Positions 35,502 through 45,449 of a DNA stretch of 64,000 nucleotides are shown here, piece by piece; within the stretch, counting starts at the first letter, position 1, and every line of letters starts with the position of its first letter. This DNA is from CAYLQA01 sp964385695 (lineage in GTDB: Bacteria; Desulfobacterota; Desulfobulbia; Desulfobulbales; Desulfurivibrionaceae), in NCBI GenBank assembly GCA_964385695.1, contig CAYLQA010000008.1, forward strand, positions 16,272-80,271. Direction: 5' to 3'. The position numbers and the translations under genes are program-made. The notes beneath the pieces are model-generated. The model was not told the origin of the DNA. It saw nothing but the letters and a program-made list of their open reading frames with translations, and ran no database searches.

Positions 35502-35981
35502 TTATGAGAAAATCTTCTCGATGTTTTTCTCAACCTGATCCTCGTTAGTATCCTTGGCAAGAGCGATCTCTTTGACAAGGAGCCCCTTAGCGGTGTCCAT
35601 CATCTTACGCTCGCCAAAGGAAAGATCCTTATCCTCGCGCAGCAAAAAGAGATCGCGCAAAACCTCGGCGATCTCGTATACGGAACCGGTTTTGATCTTC
35701 TCCATGTATTCGCGGTAACGCTGATTCCAGGGCTGTGATTCCATGGTGATATTTTTTTTACTTAAAATATCGTACACCTTTTTGACCTCGTCGGCATTGA
35801 TGATGGTCCTGAGGCCGACGCTGTCACAAGTAGTGGTAGGAATCATGATGACCATACTGGAATCGAGAATGCGCATCACATAAAAGCTCTGCTCCAGTTC
35901 GCCCACCTGACGCTGCTCGATGGATTCAATCTGGCCAACACCATGGGCAGGATAGACTGCCATATCTCCTACACTAAACAT
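35502..35981 (-). CDS. carD: CarD-family transcription regulator
   Basis: CarD proteins bind the RNA polymerase beta subunit through an N-terminal Tudor-like domain and stabilise open promoter complexes. The N-terminus FSVGDMAVYPAHGVGQIESI is typical, and the C-terminal helical domain contains the conserved tryptophan in QPWNQRYRE. The start at 35981 has AAGGGAG 6 bases upstream. The product has 159 residues. Confidence 0.9.
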   Translation of the reverse strand: MFSVGDMAVYPAHGVGQIESIEQRQVGELEQSFYVMRILDSSMVIMIPTTTCDSVGLRTIINADEVKKVYDILSKKNITMESQPWNQRYREYMEKIKTGSVYEIAEVLRDLFLLREDKDLSFGERKMMDTAKGLLVKEIALAKDTNEDQVEKNIEKIFS

Positions 35982-36143
35982 TACAACTCCCTTTCGGTTC
36001 ATCCTGGTACCTATACGTTAGGCCACGCCCCGAAACGATTCTCAATACAAATTTTGCTGAAACGGGAAGATGAAATATAACATACTTTTGGAATTAAGCA
36101 AACAAGGTAAAAAAAATGACGAAATGTCAGATTGATAGCAACA

Positions 36144-36710
36144 TCACTTTTCACTATTTATTTGATTCATTGCTTTGAGAGGACCACTGGTAATTATCAG
36201 CTCAACGGCCTCTTCAATCTTTTGAAGTTGCTCACCCAAAAGGTCTTTTTCTTCAGAAGCAAATCGAGACAAAACAAATTTACTGACAACCTCACTGCGC
36301 TCCGGTCTGCCAATACCGACCTTAACACGTGGGAATCCTTTTGAGCCGAGATGGTCCATGATAGAACGGATTCCATTATGACCGCCTGCGCCCCGGTTTA
36401 TCGTAACTTTGATCCTGCCCAGCGGAAGGTCAAGATCATCATGGACCACAATAATATTTTCAGGCTCTACATTGTAAAACTTGGCAATCTTCCCGACAGA
36501 CTGCCCGCTACGGTTCATAAAGGCAAGTGGTTTTACAAGCAACAAGGACTCACCCCAAAGGCGATCCTTAACCACATCGGCCTGCCATTTTGAGCCCTTA
36601 AAGCTCAGGCTATTACGCTCTGCAAGATAATCAAGGAATATAAAGCCGATATTATGCCGGGTAGCCTCATACTCCTTACCTGGATTTCCCAACCCTACAA
36701 TGATATGCAA
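36144..36710 (-). CDS. pth: peptidyl-tRNA hydrolase
   Basis: Pth frees tRNA from prematurely released peptidyl-tRNA. The catalytic histidine is H19 (ATRHNIGF), with N9 in GLGNPG and the aspartate of VVHDDLDLP. The length of 188 residues is usual. It follows rplY with a terminator between, as in many genomes (prs-rplY-pth order). Confidence 0.96.
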   Translation of the reverse strand: MHIIVGLGNPGKEYEATRHNIGFIFLDYLAERNSLSFKGSKWQADVVKDRLWGESLLLVKPLAFMNRSGQSVGKIAKFYNVEPENIIVVHDDLDLPLGRIKVTINRGAGGHNGIRSIMDHLGSKGFPRVKVGIGRPERSEVVSKFVLSRFASEEKDLLGEQLQKIEEAVELIITSGPLKAMNQINSEK

Positions 36711-36764
36711 CGTGTTTCCTCTTTTCTGGAATCCTCTTCAGCAAGCCTCATACAGAGGAGAGAC

Positions 36765-36807
36765 AATAAAAAAAGCCGAAAAAAGGAAGCTCCTCTTTCC
36801 GGCTTTT
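36765..36807 (-). terminator. intrinsic terminator after rplY
   Basis: On the minus strand AAAAGCCG and CGGCTTTT pair around a further imperfect stem and continue as a T run. It lies 30 bases after the rplY stop. Confidence 0.7.
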
Positions 36808-36836
36808 ATTCAACTGACTAAAGAAAAATAAATCGA

Positions 36837-37409
36837 TTATTCCTCTTCTTCTGCTGCTGAGGCACCGACAACGGAGACACAAACCGCATCACCATTTTCT
36901 TCCATGGTAACACCGGCAGGAAGAGCAATCTCTTTGGCAGTAACTGCATCACCCAAAACAAGTGAAGTCACGTCAATCTCAACAGAATCAGGTACATCGA
37001 GCGCTTTGCCTTTGAGGGCGACCTTGCTTTTGGCAACGCTCATTTCACCACCCTCATCAACACCCTTTGCCTTGCCCACAAAGGTCACAGGAACCATGAA
37101 CATCATTGGCGCCTCAAGGGAGATCTCGTAGAAATCCGCATGCACGATGGTATCTTGAATCGGGTCGGTCTGGATCTCTTTGGTCATGACCTGACGGGTA
37201 GTTCCATCCACCTCAAGGTTGATAACCGCGTTTTTACGATTAATGGAAAGCAATCCCCTGGTTAAATCCTTGGTATTACACTCCAAAGCCATGGCCTCGG
37301 TTTTCGGACCATAAAGAACAGCAGGGGTCTGACCAGCACTACGCAGAGTTCTGGCTGCACCCTTACCAAATGTTGTCCGGACATTTGCCGTCATATCAAT
37401 CTGTAACAT
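36837..37409 (-). CDS. rplY: 50S ribosomal protein L25 (Ctc form)
   Basis: This binds 5S rRNA in the large subunit. The N-terminal L25 domain (to about residue 92) is followed by a C-terminal TL5/Ctc domain, making 190 residues, and a glutamate-rich tail (AAEEEE). GAGGAGG precedes the ATG. It lies in the prs-rplY-pth cluster. Confidence 0.95.
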   Translation of the reverse strand: MLQIDMTANVRTTFGKGAARTLRSAGQTPAVLYGPKTEAMALECNTKDLTRGLLSINRKNAVINLEVDGTTRQVMTKEIQTDPIQDTIVHADFYEISLEAPMMFMVPVTFVGKAKGVDEGGEMSVAKSKVALKGKALDVPDSVEIDVTSLVLGDAVTAKEIALPAGVTMEENGDAVCVSVVGASAAEEEE

Positions 37410-37619
37410 TGAACTGACCTCCTCGGTACTCGCTCATTAATGGCCCCCTCTTCTCGGCAACCATCGATATATTGCATGATTATTGATAATCTTTCCGTTT
37501 CAACCCCACGGGCTGCTCACGAAATCTATTTCCTTGTACTACAAATTGAGAAACCAGGAATCATTGCCGCACTGGCAAAAGTTCCTGGTCACAAAACTTT
37601 TTTAATTACAACGTATAAA

Positions 37620-38561
37620 CTACACAAAAAGCGAGCTCACCGAATCTTCATTGTGGATTCGGTTGATCGCATCTGCTAAAAGCTTACTTACACTCAATAC
37701 CTTAATTTTGCCACATTTCTTCGCAGCATCACTGAGAGGAATGCTATCGGTAATAACCAGTGACTTGATCTTCGACTTCTCAATGCGCTCAATGGCCGGC
37801 CCGGAAAGGACACCATGGGAGCAGCATGCGTGGACCTCTTTTGCCCCGGAACTCATCAGCACATCTGCCGCGGAACAAAGAGTGCCGGCAGTATCAACCA
37901 TGTCATCAAGCAAAATTGCCGTCTGGTCTTCCACATCACCGATAACGTTCATTGCCTCGCACTCATTGGCACGTTCACGACGCTTATCAACAATGGCCAG
38001 GTTCGCGTCAAGACGCTTGGCAAATGCGCGAGTCCGCTCAACACCGCCCGCATCCGGAGAGACCATAACGATATCGTTTTTAATCTCCGTAGAAATATGA
38101 TCCAAAATAACCGGTGCAGCATAGAGATGATCCACCGGAATATTAAAAAATCCCTGTATCTGGCCTGCATGAAGATCCATGCTCAACACACGACGGACAC
38201 CGACGGCCATCATCATCTCCGCCACAACCTTGGCTGTAATAGGCACCCGTGGGGCGACTTTACGATCCTGGCGAGCGTAACCATAATAAGGCAGCACTGC
38301 GGTAATACGCCGGGCAGATGCGCGACGCAAGGCATCAACCATGATCACCAACTCCATCAGGTGATCGTTCACCGGCGAGCAAGTGGGCTGAATAACAAAT
38401 ACATCACGGCCACGAACATTCTCACCGATCTCAACGAAGATTTCACCGTCGCTGAATCTTCTCACCTCTGCTTTTGAGAGGGGAATCCCGATTTGGGTAC
38501 AGATGTCTTCGGCAAGGGCTGGATTGGCGTTTCCGGCAAAGATCTTCATTTCTTTCATCAT
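37620..38561 (-). CDS. prs: ribose-phosphate pyrophosphokinase
   Basis: Prs makes phosphoribosyl pyrophosphate for nucleotides, histidine and tryptophan. FSDGEIFVEI, MDLHAGQIQGFF and the PRPP loop LLDDMVDTAGTL are present. The length of 313 residues is usual. A shorter start at the third methionine (MKIFAGN) is possible. tRNA-Gln lies upstream on the same strand, and ispE before it, an order common in Proteobacteria. Confidence 0.96.
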   Translation of the reverse strand: MMKEMKIFAGNANPALAEDICTQIGIPLSKAEVRRFSDGEIFVEIGENVRGRDVFVIQPTCSPVNDHLMELVIMVDALRRASARRITAVLPYYGYARQDRKVAPRVPITAKVVAEMMMAVGVRRVLSMDLHAGQIQGFFNIPVDHLYAAPVILDHISTEIKNDIVMVSPDAGGVERTRAFAKRLDANLAIVDKRRERANECEAMNVIGDVEDQTAILLDDMVDTAGTLCSAADVLMSSGAKEVHACCSHGVLSGPAIERIEKSKIKSLVITDSIPLSDAAKKCGKIKVLSVSKLLADAINRIHNEDSVSSLFV

Positions 38562-38616
38562 CTCGTATTAGTCCGCTGGGTTCTTGATTTTCCGCCGCTA
38601 CTGCTAGAATTAAAAA

Positions 38617-38691
38617 TGGCTGGGGCGGCAGGATTCGAACCTGCGAATGCAAGAGTCAAAGTCTTGTGTCTTACCGCTTGACGACGCCCCA
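38617..38691 (-). tRNA. tRNA-Gln (TTG)
   Basis: The acceptor stem TGGGGCG/CGCCCCA is perfect. The anticodon stem CAAGA/TCTTG holds the loop CTTTGAC, giving anticodon TTG. The T-loop GGTTCGAATCC is standard and CCA is encoded. It lies between ispE and prs. Confidence 0.95.
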
Positions 38692-38704
38692 ACTTTTCGT
38701 TATT

Positions 38705-39592
38705 TCATGTGCTCCTTAAAGGGCTGGTCAGAAATACATTTTGCCCATACTGCCGGGAAAATTTTTCACAGCTTGCCTGGGCCATTGCCTTATCAGCGAA
38801 AAGGCCAAAAACAGTTGGTCCGCTGCCGGACATCAGGGCTGCCTTTGCACCATCACTGAGTAACGTTTCCTTGATCTCCACAAGTTGCGGATACTTGGCA
38901 AGCGTTACACTCTCAAGATCATTATATAAAGTGATGGCCTCTGCCGTCTTGGACCCAAAGTTATCACCTTGCGCCAAGTCGCGGCCTAAGATATATGGAT
39001 TACCCTTTGTTGTCAATTGAAAATTCTCATAGACCCACTTAGTTGACACTGGAAAACAAGGGTTTACCAGAACCACCCATGGCATGAGATCAATCTTGCG
39101 CATGGAAAGTTTTTCACCAATGCCTGTAGCCCATACCGCATTTGCCTGGGCCACAAAAAAAGGCACATCCGCGCCAAGTGGTTTTGCAAGCTCGAAAAGT
39201 TCCCCCTCACTGAGCGGCGCATCGACTAAATCGTTCAGGCCGCAAAGCACGGCTGCCGCATCACTGCTGCCCCCGCCAAGACCGGCTGCCACAGGCACCT
39301 TCTTCTTGAGCGTGATCTCCACCCCTTCAGCAAGACCGGCCCGCTTAATATAAGCCTCAGCCGCGCGAAAGGCAAGATTGCTTGAGTCCTCGGGCAAGTC
39401 GCTGCCTGGACAACTCAGTCGCACACCCTGACCGCCTAAAGCAATGGTCAGCTCATCCGCCAAGTCAAGCTTGGCCATGAGGGTTTCGATCTCATGATAG
39501 CCGTCCGGCCTTTTGGCGGTGATGGCAAGAAAAAGGTTCACCTTGGCCGGGGCCTGAACCGTGATCTCCTGCTGCTTATTCGCCATTGCCAT
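38705..39592 (-). CDS. ispE: 4-diphosphocytidyl-2-C-methyl-D-erythritol kinase
   Basis: IspE is a GHMP kinase in the methylerythritol phosphate route to isoprenoids, including the menaquinone side chain. APAKVNLFLAITAKRPDGYH and the ATP motif PVAAGLGGGSSDAAA are clear. The start at 39592 has GAGG 3 bases upstream; an ATG at 39586 is equally likely. The product has about 295 residues. Confidence 0.94.
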   Translation of the reverse strand: MAMANKQQEITVQAPAKVNLFLAITAKRPDGYHEIETLMAKLDLADELTIALGGQGVRLSCPGSDLPEDSSNLAFRAAEAYIKRAGLAEGVEITLKKKVPVAAGLGGGSSDAAAVLCGLNDLVDAPLSEGELFELAKPLGADVPFFVAQANAVWATGIGEKLSMRKIDLMPWVVLVNPCFPVSTKWVYENFQLTTKGNPYILGRDLAQGDNFGSKTAEAITLYNDLESVTLAKYPQLVEIKETLLSDGAKAALMSGSGPTVFGLFADKAMAQASCEKFSRQYGQNVFLTSPLRST

Positions 39593-39666
39593 GTGCCTCA
39601 AATTAAAATCGCCTGATCTTCCATTGAAAACCAGGCGAAATTGGTACTCATTATTTCAGCTTTCAA

Positions 39667-39981
39667 TCAGCTGGTTGCCTGAACATAGCGCAGTTTCAAA
39701 TCACCAAGAACATTTTCCAGCAGGACGTTTTCCTTTTCCGTCAGGTTGCCGGAAGTTTTATCCTTTAACAGCTGCAGGGTATCAATGGTGTGCTTGGCAA
39801 GGACCATATCCATCCCCTTCTGGCCGGTAACCGGGTCAACAAGTTCCCCCAGATGGAAAAGCGCCGAGGTGTTCAGAGACATAATGAATGTAGTAAAGGT
39901 CACCTCAGGCATGACACATTTGCCGTCCCTCAGAATCTGCCCATCAGGACAGCACTTACTTCCCTCACTGCTTTCAGTCAT
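39667..39981 (-). CDS. DUF1844 protein
   Basis: The 104 residues match DUF1844: a core of FTTFIMSLNTSALFHLGEL, DMVLAKHTIDTLQLLKDKT and a C-terminal helix ending LKLRYVQ. An extra N-terminal part has three cysteines (KCCPDGQILRDGKC). The family is common in this phylum with unknown function. It lies between serA and ispE. Confidence 0.82.
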   Translation of the reverse strand: MTESSEGSKCCPDGQILRDGKCVMPEVTFTTFIMSLNTSALFHLGELVDPVTGQKGMDMVLAKHTIDTLQLLKDKTSGNLTEKENVLLENVLGDLKLRYVQATS

Positions 39982-40015
39982 AATCCCAACCTGTGATTTG
40001 AATTATTCTCTTAAA

Positions 40016-41626
40016 CTATGCAGCGCTGGTTAATTCAGGCAAGTCAAGAACCATTGCCTCATTGATATTCTCAAGCGCCTTTACCTGCTCAAGCAGCTCT
40101 TTGGAAACCATGGTGTCGGTATTAAGCAGAATCACATTCACATTCTGGCCTGCATCCTGCTCCTCGCCAACGGTCATACGGGAGATATTCACTCCGCCGT
40201 TGCCAAGGGTGGTACCAAGCTGGCCGATAACACCGGGGACATCATTATTATGGACATAAAGCATGGGACCGGCAGGCAGAGCCTCAAGGCGGAAGTTGTT
40301 GATGCGCACAAGTCGCGGCTCGCTCTTACCGAATACCGTGCCGGCCATGACATTCTCACCTTCCTTGGTTTTGACCCGGATGGTGAGAAGATTCAAGAAA
40401 TCATCGCTGGTATTTGTTTTGGACTCAACAACGCGGATGCCGCGCTCCTCGGCAATCACCGGGGCATTAACATAGTTAACCGCATCTTTGAGGATAGGGG
40501 AGAACAGTCCTTTAAGGAGAGAAACGGTGATGGGGCTGGTCACCATGTCGGAAAGGTCTCCGCAAAACTCGATGCCCACTTCTTCCACACTGCCCTTGGC
40601 AATCTGCATGTGCATTGAGCCCATCATCTCAGCCAAGTTGACAAAAGGACCAACCTGGGAAAGAACGTCAGCGCTTACAGAGGGTACATTCACAGCATTG
40701 GTGACAGTGCCGCGCAACAGATAGTCGGCAACCTGCTCGGCAATGGCCACGGCCACGTTCTCCTGGGCCTCGGCAGTGGAAGCGCCAAGATGCGGACTGG
40801 CAATAAAGTTATCAAGCCCAAGGAGCTTGCAATTTTCTTTGGTGGTAGGCTCAACCTCGAATACATCAAGGGCAGCTCCCCTGATCTCTCCCTCGGTCAG
40901 GGCGACATACAGGGCCTCTTCATCACAGACACCGCCGCGGGCACAGTCAACAAACATGCACTCGCTCTTCATGGCCTTAAACTCGTTGGTGCTGAGCAGA
41001 TGCTTGGTCTCTTTGGTCAGAGGAACGTGGACTGAGATATAATCGGAACGTTTGCAAAGCTCCTCAAGGGTGACCAACTCAATGCCCATTTTCTCGACAA
41101 GTTCTTTGGGCATGTGCGGGTCATAAGCAATGACCTTCATGTGCAGCCCCTGGGCCCGGTTGGCGAAAATGCTACCAATGCGGCCGATACCTACGATACC
41201 AACGGTCTTGCCGGTGACCTCGCGGCCGCCGAACTTTTTCTTCTCCCACTTGCCTTCCTTCATAGAGGCGGTGGCCTGGGGAATGTTCCTGGTCAAGGAC
41301 ATCAACATGGAGATGGCATGCTCAGCCGCGGTGGTGGCATTGCCATCCGGGGCGTTCATTACGATGATACCCTTCTTGCTGGCATTGGGAATGTCAACGT
41401 TATCAAGGCCGATACCGGCACGACCAACAACCTTCAGATTGTCGGCAGCTTCGATAATCTCCTCGGTTACCCTGGTTGCGCTACGAATGACCAGGCCGTC
41501 ATAATTACCAATGATCCCCTTCAACTCCTCCGGGGCAAGGCCGGTATTCACATCAACATCAAGTCCGGCATCCTCAAGAATTTTGACACCAATGGGAGCC
41601 AGGTTATCACTGATCAGAACTTTCAT
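40016..41626 (-). CDS. serA: D-3-phosphoglycerate dehydrogenase (long form)
   Basis: SerA oxidises 3-phosphoglycerate at the start of serine synthesis. The NAD-binding motif VGIVGIGRIGS lies in the centre of the catalytic domain (to about residue 315), followed by an intervening ASB domain and a C-terminal ACT domain (about 455-530) that binds serine. The length of 536 residues matches the type 1 long form. GAGGAG precedes the ATG. Confidence 0.96.
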   Translation of the reverse strand: MKVLISDNLAPIGVKILEDAGLDVDVNTGLAPEELKGIIGNYDGLVIRSATRVTEEIIEAADNLKVVGRAGIGLDNVDIPNASKKGIIVMNAPDGNATTAAEHAISMLMSLTRNIPQATASMKEGKWEKKKFGGREVTGKTVGIVGIGRIGSIFANRAQGLHMKVIAYDPHMPKELVEKMGIELVTLEELCKRSDYISVHVPLTKETKHLLSTNEFKAMKSECMFVDCARGGVCDEEALYVALTEGEIRGAALDVFEVEPTTKENCKLLGLDNFIASPHLGASTAEAQENVAVAIAEQVADYLLRGTVTNAVNVPSVSADVLSQVGPFVNLAEMMGSMHMQIAKGSVEEVGIEFCGDLSDMVTSPITVSLLKGLFSPILKDAVNYVNAPVIAEERGIRVVESKTNTSDDFLNLLTIRVKTKEGENVMAGTVFGKSEPRLVRINNFRLEALPAGPMLYVHNNDVPGVIGQLGTTLGNGGVNISRMTVGEEQDAGQNVNVILLNTDTMVSKELLEQVKALENINEAMVLDLPELTSAA

Positions 41627-41782
41627 TGTATCTCCTCAAATATAAAAGGCTTTTACAGGCGGAGAATTCTCAAAAGAAAACCCTTGCCTGTTATAAATTT
41701 CGTACAACCGAATAAAAAGGCGAATATGATGCTATCTCATGCGTTTGTCAAGAACAAATCCATGATTACAAGGGCTTAAACC

Positions 41783-42241
41783 TCAGTCTTTAAAGCAGGC
41801 GGAAAAGTCATGGGGCTCATCGTCATCCGCATCATTTTTTTTGATCTTTTCATAATGCATTGCAACAAAGCACTCCTCTTTGACCTCGGCAAATCGCTTG
41901 GCAAAGAGCTTTTGCGGAAAGCTCGGTGTATTGAAGTACGTGAGCATATTCGCGTTCACCTGTTCCTCAAGTCCTTTCAGCACCTCGTCTTTTTCGGCTG
42001 CATCGACAAAAATCCGTTCTTTGGCTACGGAAAAAGTAAGCAACCGCCCCATCTTTTCCCGAACAGCATCCAGGAGCCCTTGCTCAACACCTTGAACAGT
42101 ATTAAAAAAGTCTTCCTGTACAGGCAGACTTGCCTCGCACACCACCTTGACCAACCAACGGTCACCAGCCATAATCCTTGACTGGTCTGTAATCGTGACA
42201 GTGGCACCGTTATCCATTTTCTTTTCTTCAAGAATATTCAT
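41783..42241 (-). CDS. hypothetical protein
   Basis: I do not recognise this protein. From the ATG at 42241 (MNILEEKKM) it has about 152 residues, with a beta-rich first half (ATVTITDQSRI, WLVKVVCEASLPV) and a lysine/glutamate-rich helical second half ending in DDDEPHDF. It has no signal peptide or membrane segment. It diverges from cysS. Confidence 0.6.
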   Translation of the reverse strand: MNILEEKKMDNGATVTITDQSRIMAGDRWLVKVVCEASLPVQEDFFNTVQGVEQGLLDAVREKMGRLLTFSVAKERIFVDAAEKDEVLKGLEEQVNANMLTYFNTPSFPQKLFAKRFAEVKEECFVAMHYEKIKKNDADDDEPHDFSACFKD

Positions 42242-42481
42242 TCCACACCTATTTTGATCACAACAAGACAAAGCATTTTATTGGCCGCTCGCGGCCAGAG
42301 ATATTAGCATATGCACACAACAAGGGTTGCCGCAAAAAAACAAAACGGGTATATAACATACTTTTTCAAAGATAACGATTCCCGTATGGGCAATATATTG
42401 CCCCATTGCAACATTATATAAATATGAAGCGGAACGATAACGAACGCTTCAGGGCAAATTTTTCAAAGGTAGCGTGCTCCA

Positions 42482-43951
42482 ATGACCATTGCGATTTACA
42501 ACACCAAAACAGGCAAAAAGGCCCCCTTTACCCCCATTGAGCCCGGACATGTAAAACTTTATGTCTGCGGCATCACGGCCTATGATTACTGCCATATCGG
42601 TCATGCCCGCTCCGCTTTGGTTTTTGACATGATTGTCCGCTACCTGCGCTATCGCGATTACAAGGTGACCTATATCAGGAACTTCACCGACATCGACGAC
42701 AAGATCATCAAGCGCGCCCAAGAGCAAGACACAACCTGCGAAGAACTTTCCAGCCGCTTTATCAAGCATTTCCACGAAGACATGAAGGCGCTGGATATTC
42801 AGGCCCCTACCCTTGAGCCCAAAGCCACAGAACATCTTCCTGAGATCATCGACATCATCGAAAAACTCATCACACGCGGCCTAGCCTACCAGGTTGGCAA
42901 TGATGTCTATTACCGGGTCACCAAGTTTGACAACTACGGCTCCCTGTCCGGCAGAAGCCTTGAGGATATGCAGGCAGGTGCCAGGATCTCGGTAAACGAG
43001 GCCAAGGAAAACCCCATGGACTTTGCTCTATGGAAGGGAAGCAAGCCGGGTGAGCCGACATGGGAAAGCCCCTGGGGCCCAGGCCGTCCCGGCTGGCACA
43101 TCGAGTGCTCTGCCATGAGCAGCAAGTACCTGGGCGACAGCTTTGACATCCACGGAGGGGGCAAGGACCTTGTCTTTCCCCATCATGAAAACGAGTTGGC
43201 CCAGAGCGAAGGCGCCAGCGGCGAAACCTTTGTTAATGTATGGGTTCACCACGGTTTTGTGACTATCAAGGATGAAAAAATGTCCAAATCCTTGAACAAC
43301 TTCCTGACCATTCGTGAGGTCCTTGAGCATTACCCATCTGAAGCCCTGCGCCTATTCGTTTTTTCCACCCATTACCGCACCCCGCTCGATTATTCCGAGG
43401 TGGCACTGAATGACTCCGTAACCGGACTCAACCGCCTGTATGGCTGCCTGGCCGGACTGGCCGACATCCCGGCAGCGGGCAAGGAGGACGGGCAATCGAT
43501 CGTCGGCAAAAAAGATCGGCAAAAGCTGACAGAGCTGAAAAACCGCTTTATCAAAGCCATGGATAATGACTTCAACTCGGCCCAGGCCTTGGGACATATC
43601 TTTGATGCGGTGAAGGCGGTCAACAAAATTCGTCAACACCTGCCTGCTGAACCGGCAAGCGCAGACCTGAACATGCTGCATGAGGCTGACAAAACCATAA
43701 AAGATTTGGCAGGTTCTCTTGGCCTGCTCAATGAAGACCCTGTCGTCTATGTTAAGGCTCAACAGGATAAGGTACTTGCCACCCTTAGCATCAGCCCTGA
43801 CGAGATTGAAGATCTCATCCGACAACGCAATGAAGCCCGGGAGCAGAAAAACTGGGCACGGGCCGATGAAATTCGTGACCAGTTGCTTGCTGAAAAAATC
43901 GAGATGAAGGACAGCGTGGGCGGCACCACCTGGGTGGTCAAAACATCCTGA
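42482..43951 (+). CDS. cysS: cysteine-tRNA ligase
   Basis: CysS charges tRNA-Cys. The HIGH motif is at residues 38-41 (CHIGHARS), a zinc ligand is C29, and KMSKS lies in DEKMSKSLNNF. The length of 489 residues is usual. The ribosome site is weak. The downstream Memo-family gene is 107 bases away with its own good ribosome site. Confidence 0.97.
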   Translation: MTIAIYNTKTGKKAPFTPIEPGHVKLYVCGITAYDYCHIGHARSALVFDMIVRYLRYRDYKVTYIRNFTDIDDKIIKRAQEQDTTCEELSSRFIKHFHEDMKALDIQAPTLEPKATEHLPEIIDIIEKLITRGLAYQVGNDVYYRVTKFDNYGSLSGRSLEDMQAGARISVNEAKENPMDFALWKGSKPGEPTWESPWGPGRPGWHIECSAMSSKYLGDSFDIHGGGKDLVFPHHENELAQSEGASGETFVNVWVHHGFVTIKDEKMSKSLNNFLTIREVLEHYPSEALRLFVFSTHYRTPLDYSEVALNDSVTGLNRLYGCLAGLADIPAAGKEDGQSIVGKKDRQKLTELKNRFIKAMDNDFNSAQALGHIFDAVKAVNKIRQHLPAEPASADLNMLHEADKTIKDLAGSLGLLNEDPVVYVKAQQDKVLATLSISPDEIEDLIRQRNEAREQKNWARADEIRDQLLAEKIEMKDSVGGTTWVVKTS

Positions 43952-44058
43952 GTATCAGGCCTGACATTTTCTTGAATGGCAGTGGCGGGTTTTCTGTATA
44001 ATCTATACAGGCTTATGCTTCTTTCCCTTCCCCCTTTTCTTATGACAGGAGGATTACC

Positions 44059-44865
44059 ATGCTGAGAGAACCTGCTGTTGCCAACCAATTTTATCCGGGT
44101 GACAAGGCAACCCTTACCCAGGCAGTACAACAATATATTCCCCACCCAGACACCCAACCACAATCCGCCCTTGCAGTTGTTTCACCCCATGCCGGTTATG
44201 TATACTCAGGCAGTGTTGCGGGCGAGACATTCTCAAAGGTCACTATTCCTAAAGATGTAATCATTCTTGGCCCAAACCATCTTGGTCATGGCGCACCCAT
44301 TGCCCTCATGGCCGAGGGAAGCTGGAACATGCCCATGGGCGAGGTGCCTGTTAACAGAGAACTCGCACAAAATGTTGAATCAGCCTCGGAACTTATTGAG
44401 CCAGACACCCTGGCGCACCGATCTGAACATTCCCTGGAGGTGCAGGTGCCATTTTTACAGTTCTTGCAGCCGGAACTCAGTATCGTTCCCCTGGTAATCT
44501 CGCATATTCATTATGAAACATGCCAAATAATAGGCCGAGCCCTCGCTTCAGCAATCAAAAACTTCGGCAAGGAAGTGCTTATAGTAGCAAGTTCAGACAT
44601 GACCCATTATGAGTCACGGGAATCTGCTACGGCAAAAGACAGCATGGCAATTGAACGTATCCAAGAAATGGACCCGGCAGGACTATACAACACCGTGATT
44701 GGCAAAAGGATCACAATGTGCGGCATTATGCCAACCACTATTGCCCTTATTGCAGCCATGGAACTTGGCGCTGAATCTGCAGAGCTGGTACGCTACACCG
44801 ACTCCGGAGAAACCAGCGGAGACACAGCCCAAGTGGTTGGTTACGCAGGATTTGTCATCTCATAA
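44059..44865 (+). CDS. amrB: Memo family protein (AmmeMemoRadiSam system protein B)
   Basis: The 268 residues match the Memo family, related in fold to class III extradiol dioxygenases. Conserved metal-site elements are SPHAGYVYSG, LGPNHLGHG, EHSLEVQVPFL and SSDMTHYE. In many anaerobes it is encoded with AMMECR1 and a radical SAM gene; neither is adjacent here. The start has a strong AGGAGG. The function is not established. Confidence 0.88.
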   Translation: MLREPAVANQFYPGDKATLTQAVQQYIPHPDTQPQSALAVVSPHAGYVYSGSVAGETFSKVTIPKDVIILGPNHLGHGAPIALMAEGSWNMPMGEVPVNRELAQNVESASELIEPDTLAHRSEHSLEVQVPFLQFLQPELSIVPLVISHIHYETCQIIGRALASAIKNFGKEVLIVASSDMTHYESRESATAKDSMAIERIQEMDPAGLYNTVIGKRITMCGIMPTTIALIAAMELGAESAELVRYTDSGETSGDTAQVVGYAGFVIS

Positions 44866-44996
44866 TCTTGCAAAACAAAGCAAGGCAATCAAATGTGCTG
44901 AAGTGCATACTATAGTTTGTAAAAAACAACCATCCCCTTTCCCTTAAAAGTGGTTTAACAAAGGGCTAATAATCCGCTTTCACCACACAATTCCTC

Positions 44997-45025
44997 TTGA
45001 CAATATGCCTTGGTTTTTCTATCTA
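44997..45025 (+). promoter_or_regulatory. sigma70 promoter of tRNA-Gln
   Basis: A perfect TTGACA is followed after 17 bases by TATCTA, about 25 bases before the tRNA 5' end. Confidence 0.65.
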
Positions 45026-45050
45026 TAGAGCGAACTTGATCCACCTGTGC

Positions 45051-45124
45051 TGGGGGATCGTCTAATGGTAGGACTGCAGACTCTGACTCTGCCTGTCGGG
45101 GTTCGAATCCCTGTCCCCCAGCCA
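45051..45124 (+). tRNA. tRNA-Gln (CTG)
   Basis: The acceptor stem TGGGGGA/TCCCCCA is perfect. The anticodon stem CAGA/TCTG holds the loop CTCTGAC, giving anticodon CTG. GGTTCGAATCC and the encoded CCA follow. The second glutamine tRNA of the window covers the CAG codon. Confidence 0.95.
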
Positions 45125-45229
45125 CTTCTTTTAGACTTTATACCACTCCAAATTTACACATCAAAAAAAACATCTATAGATTTCTTCGCCCCCCCACAAA
45201 CAATAAAAATTATGGGTCACAACTAGAAC

Positions 45230-45249
45230 AGCACATTGAAAACTGTGCT
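45230..45249. promoter_or_regulatory. inverted repeat AGCACA-N8-TGTGCT
   Basis: A perfect 6-bp inverted repeat with an 8-base spacer, the shape of a dimeric regulator site, lies about 310 bases before the Rieske gene. No regulator can be assigned. Confidence 0.35.
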
Positions 45250-45449
45250 ATCTTCTCGAAATGACGTTGAAAATAAATCCTACCAGACTCCCCCCCCTTT
45301 ACCCCCCCTAACAAATTAAAATAGCTTGAAGTTTTCTATCAAGCCACCTCATAATACTTTCATACAAACAAAAAACGATACACCCCTTACATCGCTATAC
45401 CGCAGAAATGCGGCGCATTTTCAACCCACTTTTCTGCCGAAATTTAAAA

